Shown: one piece after another, positions 13,401 through 22,771 of the stretch
Numbering within the stretch: the first letter of the stretch is position 1
How the letters are laid out: each line of letters starts with the position of its first letter
Origin: Cladorrhinum sp. PSN259
Lineage: Eukaryota; Ascomycota; Sordariomycetes; Sordariales; Podosporaceae
Direction: 5' to 3'
Assembly: GCA_033725935.1 (NCBI GenBank)
Contig: MU867084.1
Coordinates: forward strand, 422,496-486,495
Length of the DNA stretch: 64,000 bases
Notes under the pieces: generated by a model
Database searches by the model: none
Told to the model about the DNA's origin: nothing
What the model saw: only the letters and a program-made list of their open reading frames with translations
Position numbers and translations under genes: made by a program

Positions 13401-13974
13401 TTGTGCGTACGTAACCACGACGAAGGGTCGGAGTTGCCGATCATGGGTAGCTCTTAGATATCGGGAGTATATTGGAAGCAACGTGGCAGTCTCTCAAGGG
13501 TTTCTTGGTAGCCAGTGTTTGCTTTGAATCCCATGCCGTAGTAAGTGTCCGGAGTATTGGTACAAGTTTGGCCAAGACTTGACGGTTTGTCAGCTCAGAA
13601 GATATACACTGTTTGTAGAGACAAGGGGTGTAAACACGGCAGGCTAGTGTTGATGATCTGGTTACCAGCGTCCCTAAGTGCTGGCTCTTGGGTAGCAGTG
13701 GTCTCAGAAGTCATTCACGCATGAATAGGGGTATCGTATCACATCTGGACAATGATGCTCAAAGCTCAGCAAAATTAAACAATGCGTACTACCACTTTAT
13801 ATTTCAGGATCGCGATCCCTTTAACCAACGAATATCTTGAAGAGGTTCCTCATCGTCTCATCTCGACCTCACACTTGATAAACATTGATGATCTTTCTGT
13901 GTGTGTTTTTCCGAGGGTATTTTGTGGTTACTTTATGGACGATACCTAGATACCAGGCAATAAGGCATGCTCCT
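10446..13974. other. Gene-free interval
   Basis: No protein gene or RNA gene recognised. The first part is AT-rich with poly-A/poly-T tracts (10590-10615, 11100-11130) and a short GGAT microsatellite near 11028-11043. The remainder has only short, unrelated open frames. Confidence 0.5.
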
Positions 13975-14640
13975 TCAAATTGCTGTGGCATCTTCATAGC
14001 ATTGCACCTCGACGGCATACTCATGGCTTGCATAGGCATCGTCGGGAAGTTCATTCAATGTCGTACACTGAGGGACGAGCTCAATCGGGGCGCAGTTCTC
14101 GGGAATGGTAGGTGATGAACCGTATGCGTATTGAAGAGTGATGAAGTTGCGGTTGTAGTACGGGACCGTCGCATTGCAAGCAAGATAAGTTCCCTCTCCT
14201 TGGCCGTTGATGACGATCAAGTCCGATTCAGAGATGGTATTGAACGTCCCGGGTCCCACGTTGATGGGGATGTTGCTTGGGGGTTGAGTGGGGTCTTGGA
14301 CGTAGAGTCCGAAGGGGACCGGGGGCGTAGCGCCGTCCGTCAGGATGTTTGTTTGCTTATCATCAACCTGGGTCGATGTGCCGTTCTCGTAGAAGATGCG
14401 GCCAGACGTTACCGGCGCAGGAGATAGAACGGCAGCGTTGAGCGCAGCGCCGGTGTGGACGGTTGAGAGGACATAGTTGTTGACGGATGGATCAAGATCG
14501 TGGCTGGGATCTGTGACCTTGGCAACGAGCAAGAAGCCGTTGGATAGGGCTATCTGTGATGCTCTTTTAGCGGGGACGGCTGCGGCAAGAGTTGCCAGGC
14601 CGAGGTTGAGAAAGGTTGAGCGCATTTCGAAGCAAAGCAT
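13975..14640 (-). CDS. Secreted protein, DUF7907-like
   Basis: Single-exon gene. Two in-frame starts exist: 14640 and, more likely, 14625 (MRSTFLNLGLATLAAAVPAKR), which begins directly with a signal peptide; the longer start adds five residues. The mature part reads SNGFLLVAKVTDPSHDLDPS near the N-terminus, then HTGAALNAAVL, FYENGT, LTDG and PFGLYVQDP. This is the pattern I associate with the ascomycete DUF7907 family of extracellular proteins of unknown function. There are Asn-X-Ser/Thr sites (ENGTST, CNATVP) and four Cys in the second half, consistent with secretion and possible disulfides. The length (about 216-221 aa) is usual for the family. Family assignment is from memory of the pattern; no biochemical function can be given. 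It is isolated, with gene-free DNA on both sides. Confidence 0.8.
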   Translation of the reverse strand: MLCFEMRSTFLNLGLATLAAAVPAKRASQIALSNGFLLVAKVTDPSHDLDPSVNNYVLSTVHTGAALNAAVLSPAPVTSGRIFYENGTSTQVDDKQTNILTDGATPPVPFGLYVQDPTQPPSNIPINVGPGTFNTISESDLIVINGQGEGTYLACNATVPYYNRNFITLQYAYGSSPTIPENCAPIELVPQCTTLNELPDDAYASHEYAVEVQCYEDATAI

Positions 14641-15224
14641 TCAAGAACTGTCGGGTTGGTGGAGAGAGATTCCCAGATAAAAATCTGGGAAAGTTAGCTT
14701 TGTTATTTATCCTTCCTGGCATTTGATACTCTGGTGGCTACATAGTCCCGGGAATAGCCATAGCTCGACGTTGCACTGAAGTGGTGCTAGTGACGGAGGG
14801 GAACATGGGGATTGAGGTGAATACGAACTTGCGGGCGTTCCGTCTGTCGATCCCGAGACCATCGCTTACAGCATATGCAACGTCGAGCAGACGCTTACAC
14901 ACTCACATACTCAACGCTTGAAGAGCCCAGTTATCCTTCTTGAACTCACTTGGTCTTCATCTCCGGATGCGTCCGCGATGGTTGAGGCTGAGCATCAAGA
15001 GTAACGTCTCAACCTCATGACTGAAGAGAAAGGAATCCCCTGGAAGATAAAATAATCCCAGTCCAAGTCCAAATAACTCCAATATTGATGACATTGATTG
15101 TTCCATTGCAACAACACTGTTCTCTGCAGATGCATGAGTCCTGACACTCTCACCGACTTGGTTGATGGATTATTGTTGGCGAGCAAACTCTTCATTGCAC
15201 ACCTGTGATGGAAGAGAGAGGAAG

Positions 15225-15310
15225 AAGAGAGAGCAGAGACCAAACGAAGGGGGGGGTTTATAGTCTCAGCAAAGTCACGAGATCTGTGGTTTAACACGAA
15301 GAAGGTACAT
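15225..15310 (-). repeat. Promoter-like segment, copy A of a duplication
   Basis: Read on the minus strand: TCTCGTGACTTT, then GAGACTATAAACCCCCCCC, then a CT-rich stretch. TATAAA is at 15262-15257. A closely similar order recurs at 16033-16130. A 66-codon frame begins about 60 nt downstream (ATG at 15195), and the DUF7907-like gene is about 600 nt further. It looks like a TATA-containing core promoter, but this is inference. Confidence 0.5.
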
Positions 15311-16032
15311 GACATCGGGGCTTACTGACCTTCTCCATATCTCTGTATGAACCTGCCAGAACTTAACAGAAGAAGTTGGGCACCTGCAGGTTCCTACCTA
15401 CCTGTCGTTTCCAAATGAACCTGCCCGATCCGTGAGCTCCTGCTCTTCTGACATGAACAGCAGCTTCCATTGCTCAGAGTATTCCCTTCTGTTCCGTTAG
15501 TGGCAGTGCACTATCCTTGGCCCTGTGTGATGCGTCCAGAGAGTTAAGTTTTGGAGGAAGTGAATGAGACTGAGGTGAGGTGCAAGTTGAGTCTATGTGA
15601 CTTGCTTGTCGTATGAAGGGCATGCTTGACTTCGCCTTTGCCTCGTGCTCTGGTTTTGTTACCAACCCGCCAACCGTGGTCTGGATGACGGCAATGTTAC
15701 CGCTCAGTAGTCTTTCAGTTGTGCGTCCAGCCAATGCAACCAGGACGTTGGAATCAAACCCGACCATGGTCAGGGAAGGCATCGTTCCAATACATCCATG
15801 CGGAAGAAACACACGAAACCACAGGATGATACAAAGAATACAAGCTCAACACCAATCTCGATGCCACTTCAGCACTAAGGACATCAATCTTTTTGCAGCA
15901 TATTAAACACTCTTCCTCGCATCAGGTATGCAAGAGCGTTGAAAGACCTACCGGCTTTATTGAGCGATAGTTTTTGTTGAGTTCTGCTTAATCGCAGAGA
16001 TAGGATTAAGATGGAGAAAGAAGTCGGAGCAA

Positions 16033-16130
16033 GGAGCGAGAGACGAAAAGAGGGTTGCGAAGGGGGGGTTGATAGTCCTAGAAAGGTCACGAGATTTGAG
16101 TCCTTGCTTCAACAAGAGGAAGGTGCTCAT
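16033..16130 (-). repeat. Promoter-like segment, copy B of a duplication
   Basis: Read on the minus strand: TCTCGTGACCTTTCTAGGAC, TATCAACCCCCCCTTCG, then CT-rich sequence. This is the same order as copy A about 800 bp away, with small indels; TATAAA is TATCAA here. The two copies also give similar short translations (both contain SRD and TINPP), but both soon diverge. Confidence 0.5.
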
Positions 16131-17089
16131 ATCAAGGCTTCGTCAATGCTCGCTGAAGGTTTTGCATGGCTTTTGGATTTGTTCTGGACTTGTCTTGACT
16201 GGAGAGAGAAAGAAGGGCGCCTTCCATCTGAAGAGTTCAAGTGATGACGGGAGCCCAGGTCCTGCCTGATCGCCCAAGCTTGAACCTGCGCCTTCTTTGT
16301 CTTCTTCAGGTTCTTCTTCTTCTGCTCAAATCGCTTATGTCCAATTCGGTATACTACCAGAGAATTGGATATTAAATTATCCATGCACGACACTCGGAGC
16401 ATAGATGGTGCATTGGGAGGAGTGAATGATACCAAGGACGGTTGTGTCTCTGTCAAACTTGCACGTAGTGGTATTCATCAAGTGATGGTTGTTCTTTCTT
16501 TGGACTTCCAGGTTTGCTTGCTCTCTGTGAGCGTAGCTGTCTAGTTGTGGCACCATCCTGTGGTCACCTACTGGCACGGGGCGGGTACGTGGTCTCCATG
16601 TGCTACAGTCCTACCTGCCTAGCCACATGTTGGTGAGCAGCCACTGACGTCTCTTTCCAAACTTGAACCAAATTGTTACAATCAAGGTCGAGTAATGCGA
16701 GTGTTGCTGCCCGAGATGACCGGACAATATTTGTTCTGGCCAGTCAGTTCCTTCAATGCCGTTTTCTTGCAGAAGTGCTTAGTCCGCACCCCTCCCTTGA
16801 CACACGCGCCCGCCACGAATGCGCACATCTCTGTAATACCGCACGCGGCGGGCACAGCTATCTGATGCACACCCATGAGGACCGGCTACAAGTTCAAGAA
16901 TCTCTTCGATAGGCTTCCATATGTTTGTTAAACGGAAAGCATATTTGACCAAAACGCTGAGAAAGGAAGACGAGCCCAAGCCTGCAAACCCCCAACCGTT
17001 CCTTCCATCCCGTTATCCAAATTATGTACCACTCTTAACCTCGCTGTCCGTCATGTACTCGCAATCTCCCCAATAATTATCACCCAGCC

Positions 17090-17864
17090 CAGTCAACATC
17101 CTCGCAGCAACAGCAACAGCCACCAGCCACGGCCGCGTTTCTCCTCGAAGCCCCTCCATTCTCCTTCCTTGTATCTGCCTTCAACTTCCTAGTCTCCTTA
17201 CCGCCCTTCAGTGTATTGAGAAAGCGGGTTGAAGATGTCGACGTCGGAGAATCGCGTTGAGGAGAGCGTGGACGTCCTCGACCTGAAAGGCCTTCAGGGA
17301 ATTTTTAGGTAATACAGATGCCAATAGCGGCAATGACTTCTTGGATTCCGAGGACTGTGTTCGCCGCTCCGAAGTCGGCTGCTATGTCTTTGGCAGTTTG
17401 GCTGCTAAGTTTCCGCCGCCACTGCCGTTATTGTTGTCAGTCTTCTGGGCAGATACTGGAGGAAGGGCTTAGAGGCGCGGGAGTTGGGCTATCACCCCTC
17501 CGCCCTTTTAATACCCTTTTCGATAATAATAACGAGCAGGTCGCTGACAAGGTTCTTCATGACATCTTTAACATCCTCAGTACTCAAACACCATTCACTA
17601 CTGTCTAGGTACCAACATTGGGCTCATCGCGTGTACACTTCAATATAAGATCACGGTCCTCTGAGTAGAAATCGCCGACATGCAGATGGCAATTGAAACA
17701 CGTGTCAAGAAGCCCCTTGTTCGTACAAGATCGTTCACAACTACCTGGATTCATCCCAGCTAATTATGAACATCCCAAACCCAGCCAGGGAACCCCTATT
17801 CACCTAGCCCAAAAACAACTCCACAGCACATCCACAACCCTACAAAAACCAAGACCACCCGCAT
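17090..17864 (-). pseudogene. Possible secreted Cys-rich protein gene, interrupted; structure unresolved
   Basis: The ATG at 17864 opens a 20-codon exon with a textbook signal peptide (MRVVLVFVGLWMCCGVVFGL). A GTGAAT donor at 17803 and TAG acceptor at 17760 (44-nt intron) join in frame to a Cys-rich exon from 17759, containing CERSCTNKG, CFNCHLHVGDF and LILKCTRDEP. That frame stops (TAG) near 17615, but the +1 frame continues immediately with YLDSSEWCLSTEDVKDVMKN and on to KGIKRAEG. A possible 91-nt intron (17495-17405) then joins SQTAKDIAADFG and IQEVIAAIG, up to a TAA at 17305-17307. The same frame stays coding-like to a Cys-run tail ending at 17090. One missing base near 17615 would restore the first junction. 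The Cys/Leu spacing vaguely recalls fungal CVNH domains. It could be a pseudogene, a gene with sequencing errors, or mis-joined exons. Confidence 0.35.
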
Positions 17865-17880
17865 AATACGACAACTAGAT

Positions 17881-17954
17881 TCCTCTGTGGCGCAATTGGC
17901 TAGCGCGTCTGACTGTTAATCAGGAGGTTGGAAGTTCGAGCCTTCCCGGAGGAG
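17881..17954 (+). tRNA. tRNA-Asn (GTT)
   Basis: Complete cloverleaf without intron. The acceptor stem TCCTCTG pairs with CGGAGGA (one G-U). The anticodon arm is TCTGA-CTGTTAA-TCAGG, giving anticodon GTT. The T-arm is GGAAG-TTCGAGC-CTTCC, followed by discriminator G. Internal A and B promoter boxes are present in the D and T arms. The start of a possible protein gene on the other strand is only 17 bp away. Confidence 0.95.
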
Positions 17955-20438
17955 AAGAGTATCAAAGTCTATGAGATAGTTTCATCACCGTTTTAATTTT
18001 TATGTTTTTCTCTCTCCTTCACCGGCCCGGCTCTTTGAGGAGGCAAAGCATGAGGCTCTAAGAAACTCTGCTAAACAAAGATACTTGCTGCTTGTTAGGT
18101 ACATGTAAGATGAATGAGGCTCCTGTGATGTCTCGATATAATGATATGCAACCACGACTGGCCAGGACACAGCCTCATCGGTTGATTGAAAGAGAAGATA
18201 GGGCATGCAATAGATGCTGTAGTTGAAGAGGGCGAGAAGGTTAATCGAGAGTTGTGTGGGGGTGGCAGTGAGTGCTTTAGACTGCATGGTTCCAGGGAAA
18301 AGCTGGCATGACATGCAAGTTGCAGAATAATAATATACAGTGGTGGTGCTCTAGAAAGTTCTCTTCGAGTAATGAGCGTTCAAGTTTTGGAGTTTCGGCA
18401 AAAAAATGTGAATAATATTGGCCGCTCAACCGGAGGCAGTGCATGGCAAGCTCGGTGGGAACAGAAGAAGCAGCTCACAGCCCGCCGTTACCGTCCCGTC
18501 GGGTCCGCACTGACGGAAGGCCGCTCGGTTCCTCTATCCCCGCATAGCTCCAGCCTATCAGGGACTGGGTACCAAAAGCGGGTTGGTAAGGCTGAATCTT
18601 TGTGACTCGTGAGAGATTTAGCCTGGGCTATGCTGAGGATCTTGTCGGATACGACCATGATTCTCTCTGTCTGGGAAACACTAGAATCCTACATTGCAAC
18701 ATTCTTATATTCAGTTGCCGACATCAGATTTGGGTAGGATGGAGTGTGGGAAGCTGTTTGTTGGTGTCACCAACTGAGACTGACAATCAGCACCCTCAGC
18801 CTTATGGCCAGATAACGTCACTCGATGCGAGGACGACGGCCCTAGTGCCTTGGTCTCGCAATTCCGGACGCTCCCGCGAGGCGCAGACAGACCCCATAAA
18901 TTTTGCGATCCGTCAGGATGAACACGATGGCCAAGATGCGTGTTGATTTCAACATCACCAGTCTGCCGAGAATTCCGGAGGTGAATGATATTGTGATGTA
19001 GATGTACTGAGACGTATTGATATGTCATCTGTCGCGATGGATCTGAGCTGAGTCTTCTTGAACCATTGCACAGGATACCGGTTACCTGTCAAACTCTTCA
19101 GAACCTTGCCGTAGAAGAGGTCCCCTTTCCATGTGCGGTCCGAGCTACGGCACAGGGATGTAAAGACGAAAAAAAGGGGGCAACGACCGAGGGTAACGAA
19201 CATGATTGGCGCATCGCCAAGTTGGACCACTTTCTGTTGCCGGTTCTCAATCTCGCCCCCGATCAATCAGCAGCACGGTTACGGTCCGCCCAGTTGGTGA
19301 CCGAAGATATAGGCCCCTGTATATCGCTCATTCCGTCATGTGAATATATCTATGTGAACCTCGTTTATGTTACGATGCTGTTGCCGGCGTGGACAACCGG
19401 CTGCGTGGGTGACAGGCAGCAAATGTTTCATGGCGCTTGTTTGTTAGTTCGTGTCTCGAAGGGGCAGTGTATCTTCTTGAACAAAATAGACCTCGGAGGC
19501 TCGGGGGGCGGAAGGAGTAAAAGGCTCAGACAGAAGGAATTGGTTTGCCGGCTCGGCAGATCACTTGACAGGATTTCTCTGCAAGCAGCCATTTTTAGAC
19601 CCCCCCCCCAGATGTCCGTCTAACCATGTGAGTGAGTGCGCAGAAGCTGGGCGAAGCGACCGACTTGGAAATTATTCGGGAAGAAATCGTGCAGCGGGCC
19701 ATGAAAAGCGGCCGCATCAACATTCTTATAAGCGAATATTGGTAGAGGCCTCTTCTTAATGATGTTTTTTAAAAGGAGAAGATTTCGGGAATTGGCCAAC
19801 AATGAGAGACGGGAGAGAACGTTGGCAGGGCTGACGGAGGAACCGAGCCCCTGCAGCCAATCACATTACACAAAAGCAGTGGCTGAGATGCCGGGCCACT
19901 GAGAGCGGCCCAAAATCAGGCCTTGTGGGCCTTGTGGGGCCTGGCTTGAACTTCTTGTCATCCTTCGAGACTCCTTCTGGCGATCAAGCCACAACATCAC
20001 TCTTGAGACCACCATGCTTGTTTGTTCATCTGTAACCGCGCTGCTAGAAAACCGTGCTCTCTGCGTGTTAAAGTCTGACAACCGGATTGTGCGGCACTCC
20101 CCGCCCAAGTGCCGGTTCCTCGCTTCCTTCGGTTTTTATTCCATTCACCTTCCTTCCTCTGAGGAATTATGCAAGCCATAACGAGTTAAATCCATGGCAT
20201 CCATCTCTCCCACCTTCTTCAACTTGCATTTCGTGTGCTCTAACGTGCATTCAGGGGCTGCCTGGAGGTCGTTTGTCATTTAGCACGCACCCGTTGGTAC
20301 ATCAGGAATAGGGGGCTCATGTGAAAACTACCTGGATAAGTAGGTAGTACCTACTGCCAACGCGCCCAATTCGTATGCCGTCACAGTCATCACCTATCCC
20401 CGTATTCTCCAACCCGTTGGTGCTGCCTTTTTGGTATT
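17955..20438. other. Intergenic region upstream of the SWIM gene
   Basis: No supported gene. A 185-codon frame at 19066-19623 (+) has no family features. A perfect dyad AGTAGGTA-G-TACCTACT lies around 20339-20355, about 150 bp upstream of the SWIM gene start, and could be a protein-binding site. Confidence 0.45.
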
Positions 20439-20448
20439 TTTATATATA
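20439..20448 (+). promoter_or_regulatory. TATA-like element of the SWIM gene
   Basis: TTTATATATA lies about 55 nt upstream of the ATG at 20503, and is followed by CT-rich sequence (TTTCCCCTCTTTGACTCCC) typical of fungal initiation regions. Confidence 0.4.
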
Positions 20449-20502
20449 CTTTCCCCTCTTTGACTCCCTCATCCCTTGGACATCGGCTTCCTTCCGGCTC
20501 CG

Positions 20503-22257
20503 ATGTCTGTATCTCCTACTACGGGAATGAGCAGGCTTTCACTCGATGCCATCACTGCCAAGGTATACGACCAAAATCTTTCACAGTTACTACCTCATCC
20601 CAGCCCCGTTATGGCGGATCACGACTCATATCCAGAGGAGAGCGAATGGGACCAAGACGAAGACGAGGAGACCAATGACAACAATAAACACATTGTGTCC
20701 TCCCCAACCGGTCTCCACTACAATATTTCTCAACTCCCTCACAAGACTCAACAAGTGGTGCGAGGACTCTTTAACCAGACAATCGACCAAGGACCTCCTC
20801 CCATATCACTCGAATTATGCGGTATCAAGGAGGATGACGACGGCAGTGGCATATTCTACGCCTTTCAGATGCACGAAGTTGTTCCTTGCTCTGTAAGGAT
20901 AGGAAACAGAAAGAGCAATAGGTTCTCAACACCAAAATGCGAGTGCCCGGATGCCAGATATCGAAATCTGAGGCCTTGCAAGCACCTGATCTGGCTCTTT
21001 GACAGAATCTCCAAGCAAACTCTCTTCGACCACGACCCCGATTTTGAGCTGACATTGACCGAGGCCGGCTACCCTGAAGAGATACGAGATATTTATGAGC
21101 AGATATCACAAACGCGCCTCGATGTGCTGGCTGACGGCCTCCATTGCGACATATCCGAAGCCGACAGTGACAGTGCACCCCCGAGCCCTGCACGTATAAA
21201 CGAGGTTCGGGAGATGGTTGCCAGCCTGGCCGGGGTGAAACCGTGGGAGCTCGACGGATATCGACCTGATTTGAATAGCGCATACAACCAGAATACAATC
21301 GTTCACCGTGGCGATCTCGAAGCTACCCTTTTTTCCCTCCTGCTCAGTTCGCATTCCCTTGCCGAGTGGGTCCGATCTGAACTTGAGCCGACAGACCCAG
21401 CCGTCGACCCTTTCCGCAAAATCCATCAGCAGGTATCTCGAATTGTCTCGGAGCTCGAGACGTACTCCTCATCTCTTCTTCGAGACGAAAGCGCATCCAC
21501 CATTCCTCAACAGCAAAAACGGAAAGCGGCCGAGGGCCCGCGAGATGTTGCTTGGGCTGCGACTCAAATTCAGCAGTGCGTCAGAAAGATTGAGAAGCTG
21601 GTCTCTCGCGGCTCCAGTCCGCTATCTGTACCCGCGCGAGCATCGGCCGCTCGCGCGCTGGTCGGCATCCTGAAGCTAGTCGTCAGCCGGAACATCAACT
21701 TACACCCAGGCGAAACCGCCGACGACCGAAACCTGTACATGCGTCTAGTTGGCAACCACGACACTGGTTTCGTCTACTCTGGGCTCGACCTGCTCGTAGA
21801 CCAGAGCCAATTTATCGAAGAGCTCGAAGGAATCATGGACCAACTGGGACGGTACGGTGCCCCGACCACCTACGTGGCCAACATGAGAGACTTGATTGCC
21901 CGGATGCGCCACCACAAGGCCGAGGATGTAATCAGTGTCTCAAGCGCCAGTCGTCGGGTTTCCCGAGCCGACACGCCTCCACTCCCCGCGAGCGAGGCAC
22001 CAACGATCAGAGAGCCAGAGCTAGAGCCGCCCGCTCGGCATCCTGAGACACCCATCAGTTCGGGTAGTCCACAGTTTCTCACTCCTGATCTACCTGCCAG
22101 TTCTACGCCACGCGGTGGCCGAGGCGCCCGCGGCCGTGTCCGCGGGAGAGGCAGCACCGGCGCTTCTGGCAGTGCGGCAGGGTCTAAGCGGTCAGTTTCG
22201 CTGGGCAGTGCCCAGGATAGTCCAAGGGGATCTAAAAAGAGGGCCCGAGGTGTCTAA
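20503..22257 (+). CDS. SWIM-type zinc finger protein
   Basis: Single-exon gene, 584 aa. A longer open frame begins at a TTG, so the first ATG (20503, MSVSPTTGMSRLSL) is taken as the start; a second ATG follows at 20527. The SWIM finger is explicit: C146-E-C148 followed by C159-K-H161 in the block PKCECPDARYRNLRPCKH, the CxCx(n)CxH pattern that binds zinc and mediates DNA or protein contacts. An acidic stretch (EESEWDQDEDEET) precedes it. The middle is helical and rich in Leu/Arg. The C-terminal 100 residues are disordered, with Ser/Pro segments, RGG-like repeats (GGRGARGRVRGRG) and a basic end (GSKKRARG) that could be a nuclear signal or nucleic-acid-binding tail. The family seems fungal-specific. 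A nuclear role is likely, but the exact function is unknown. It is convergent with the kinase-like gene downstream. Confidence 0.88.
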   Translation: MSVSPTTGMSRLSLDAITAKVYDQNLSQLLPHPSPVMADHDSYPEESEWDQDEDEETNDNNKHIVSSPTGLHYNISQLPHKTQQVVRGLFNQTIDQGPPPISLELCGIKEDDDGSGIFYAFQMHEVVPCSVRIGNRKSNRFSTPKCECPDARYRNLRPCKHLIWLFDRISKQTLFDHDPDFELTLTEAGYPEEIRDIYEQISQTRLDVLADGLHCDISEADSDSAPPSPARINEVREMVASLAGVKPWELDGYRPDLNSAYNQNTIVHRGDLEATLFSLLLSSHSLAEWVRSELEPTDPAVDPFRKIHQQVSRIVSELETYSSSLLRDESASTIPQQQKRKAAEGPRDVAWAATQIQQCVRKIEKLVSRGSSPLSVPARASAARALVGILKLVVSRNINLHPGETADDRNLYMRLVGNHDTGFVYSGLDLLVDQSQFIEELEGIMDQLGRYGAPTTYVANMRDLIARMRHHKAEDVISVSSASRRVSRADTPPLPASEAPTIREPELEPPARHPETPISSGSPQFLTPDLPASSTPRGGRGARGRVRGRGSTGASGSAAGSKRSVSLGSAQDSPRGSKKRARGV

Positions 22258-22771
22258 TCGTTATAGAGGCCTGTGTGAAAGGGGCTGGTCCCCTTACACC
22301 ATTTTTAAACTCTACGGAACTTCAATGTTCATTTATCTTTTTATGTATCGTTTTCTGTGTTTGTCCGTGTGGATAGTTAGGATACCCTCAGTTCTCTCAA
22401 GATTATTTGACGTCAATTTTTATCACGTTTACAACTTTTGACGGCCACATAAACTGAGACCATCGACTATAGGCATTATCCATTCTTCGTTCCAACCTCA
22501 GAAGCTCGATAGCATTCTAGGTTTAAGGAGCAGCGGCTTATGTTATGATTAGCCCCGTTTGCTTTGCCGCTGCGCTTTTTTGGAGACTTGTCTATGAAGA
22601 TAAAGAAGGGAAGAGATATAAAGATAGGGCAAAACGAGGAAAAAAAAAAAAAAGAGAGAAAACGAGACATAAAAGAAGATATGATACCGATATTTTCCGT
22701 TGATCATTAATTGTGCTTTGCCCCGAAGCGGGATCAAACTACTATAAATCTCTGGCCCCCCTCCCAAAAGC
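22258..22771. other. Shared 3' region of two convergent genes
   Basis: 514 bp between the stop codons of the SWIM gene (+) and the kinase-like gene (-). It is AT-rich, with T-rich stretches near 22335 and a poly-A tract at 22641-22653, as expected for overlapping or adjacent 3' UTRs. No gene seen. Confidence 0.6.

Larger units (their letters stand above)
14641..17089. other. Intergenic region with a duplicated promoter-like segment
   Basis: No convincing gene. It holds two related segments (15225-15310 and 16033-16130, listed separately) and two small minus-strand frames beginning with ATG: 15195-14995 (66 codons), and a 102-codon frame ending at 15474. Neither is recognisable. Either could be a small orphan gene or chance. 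Confidence 0.45.

Noticed and set aside
20476..20502. Nine extra N-terminal codons for the SWIM protein
   Set aside because: The frame there opens with TTG; the first ATG is at 20503, preceded by a TATA-like box and CT-rich leader.
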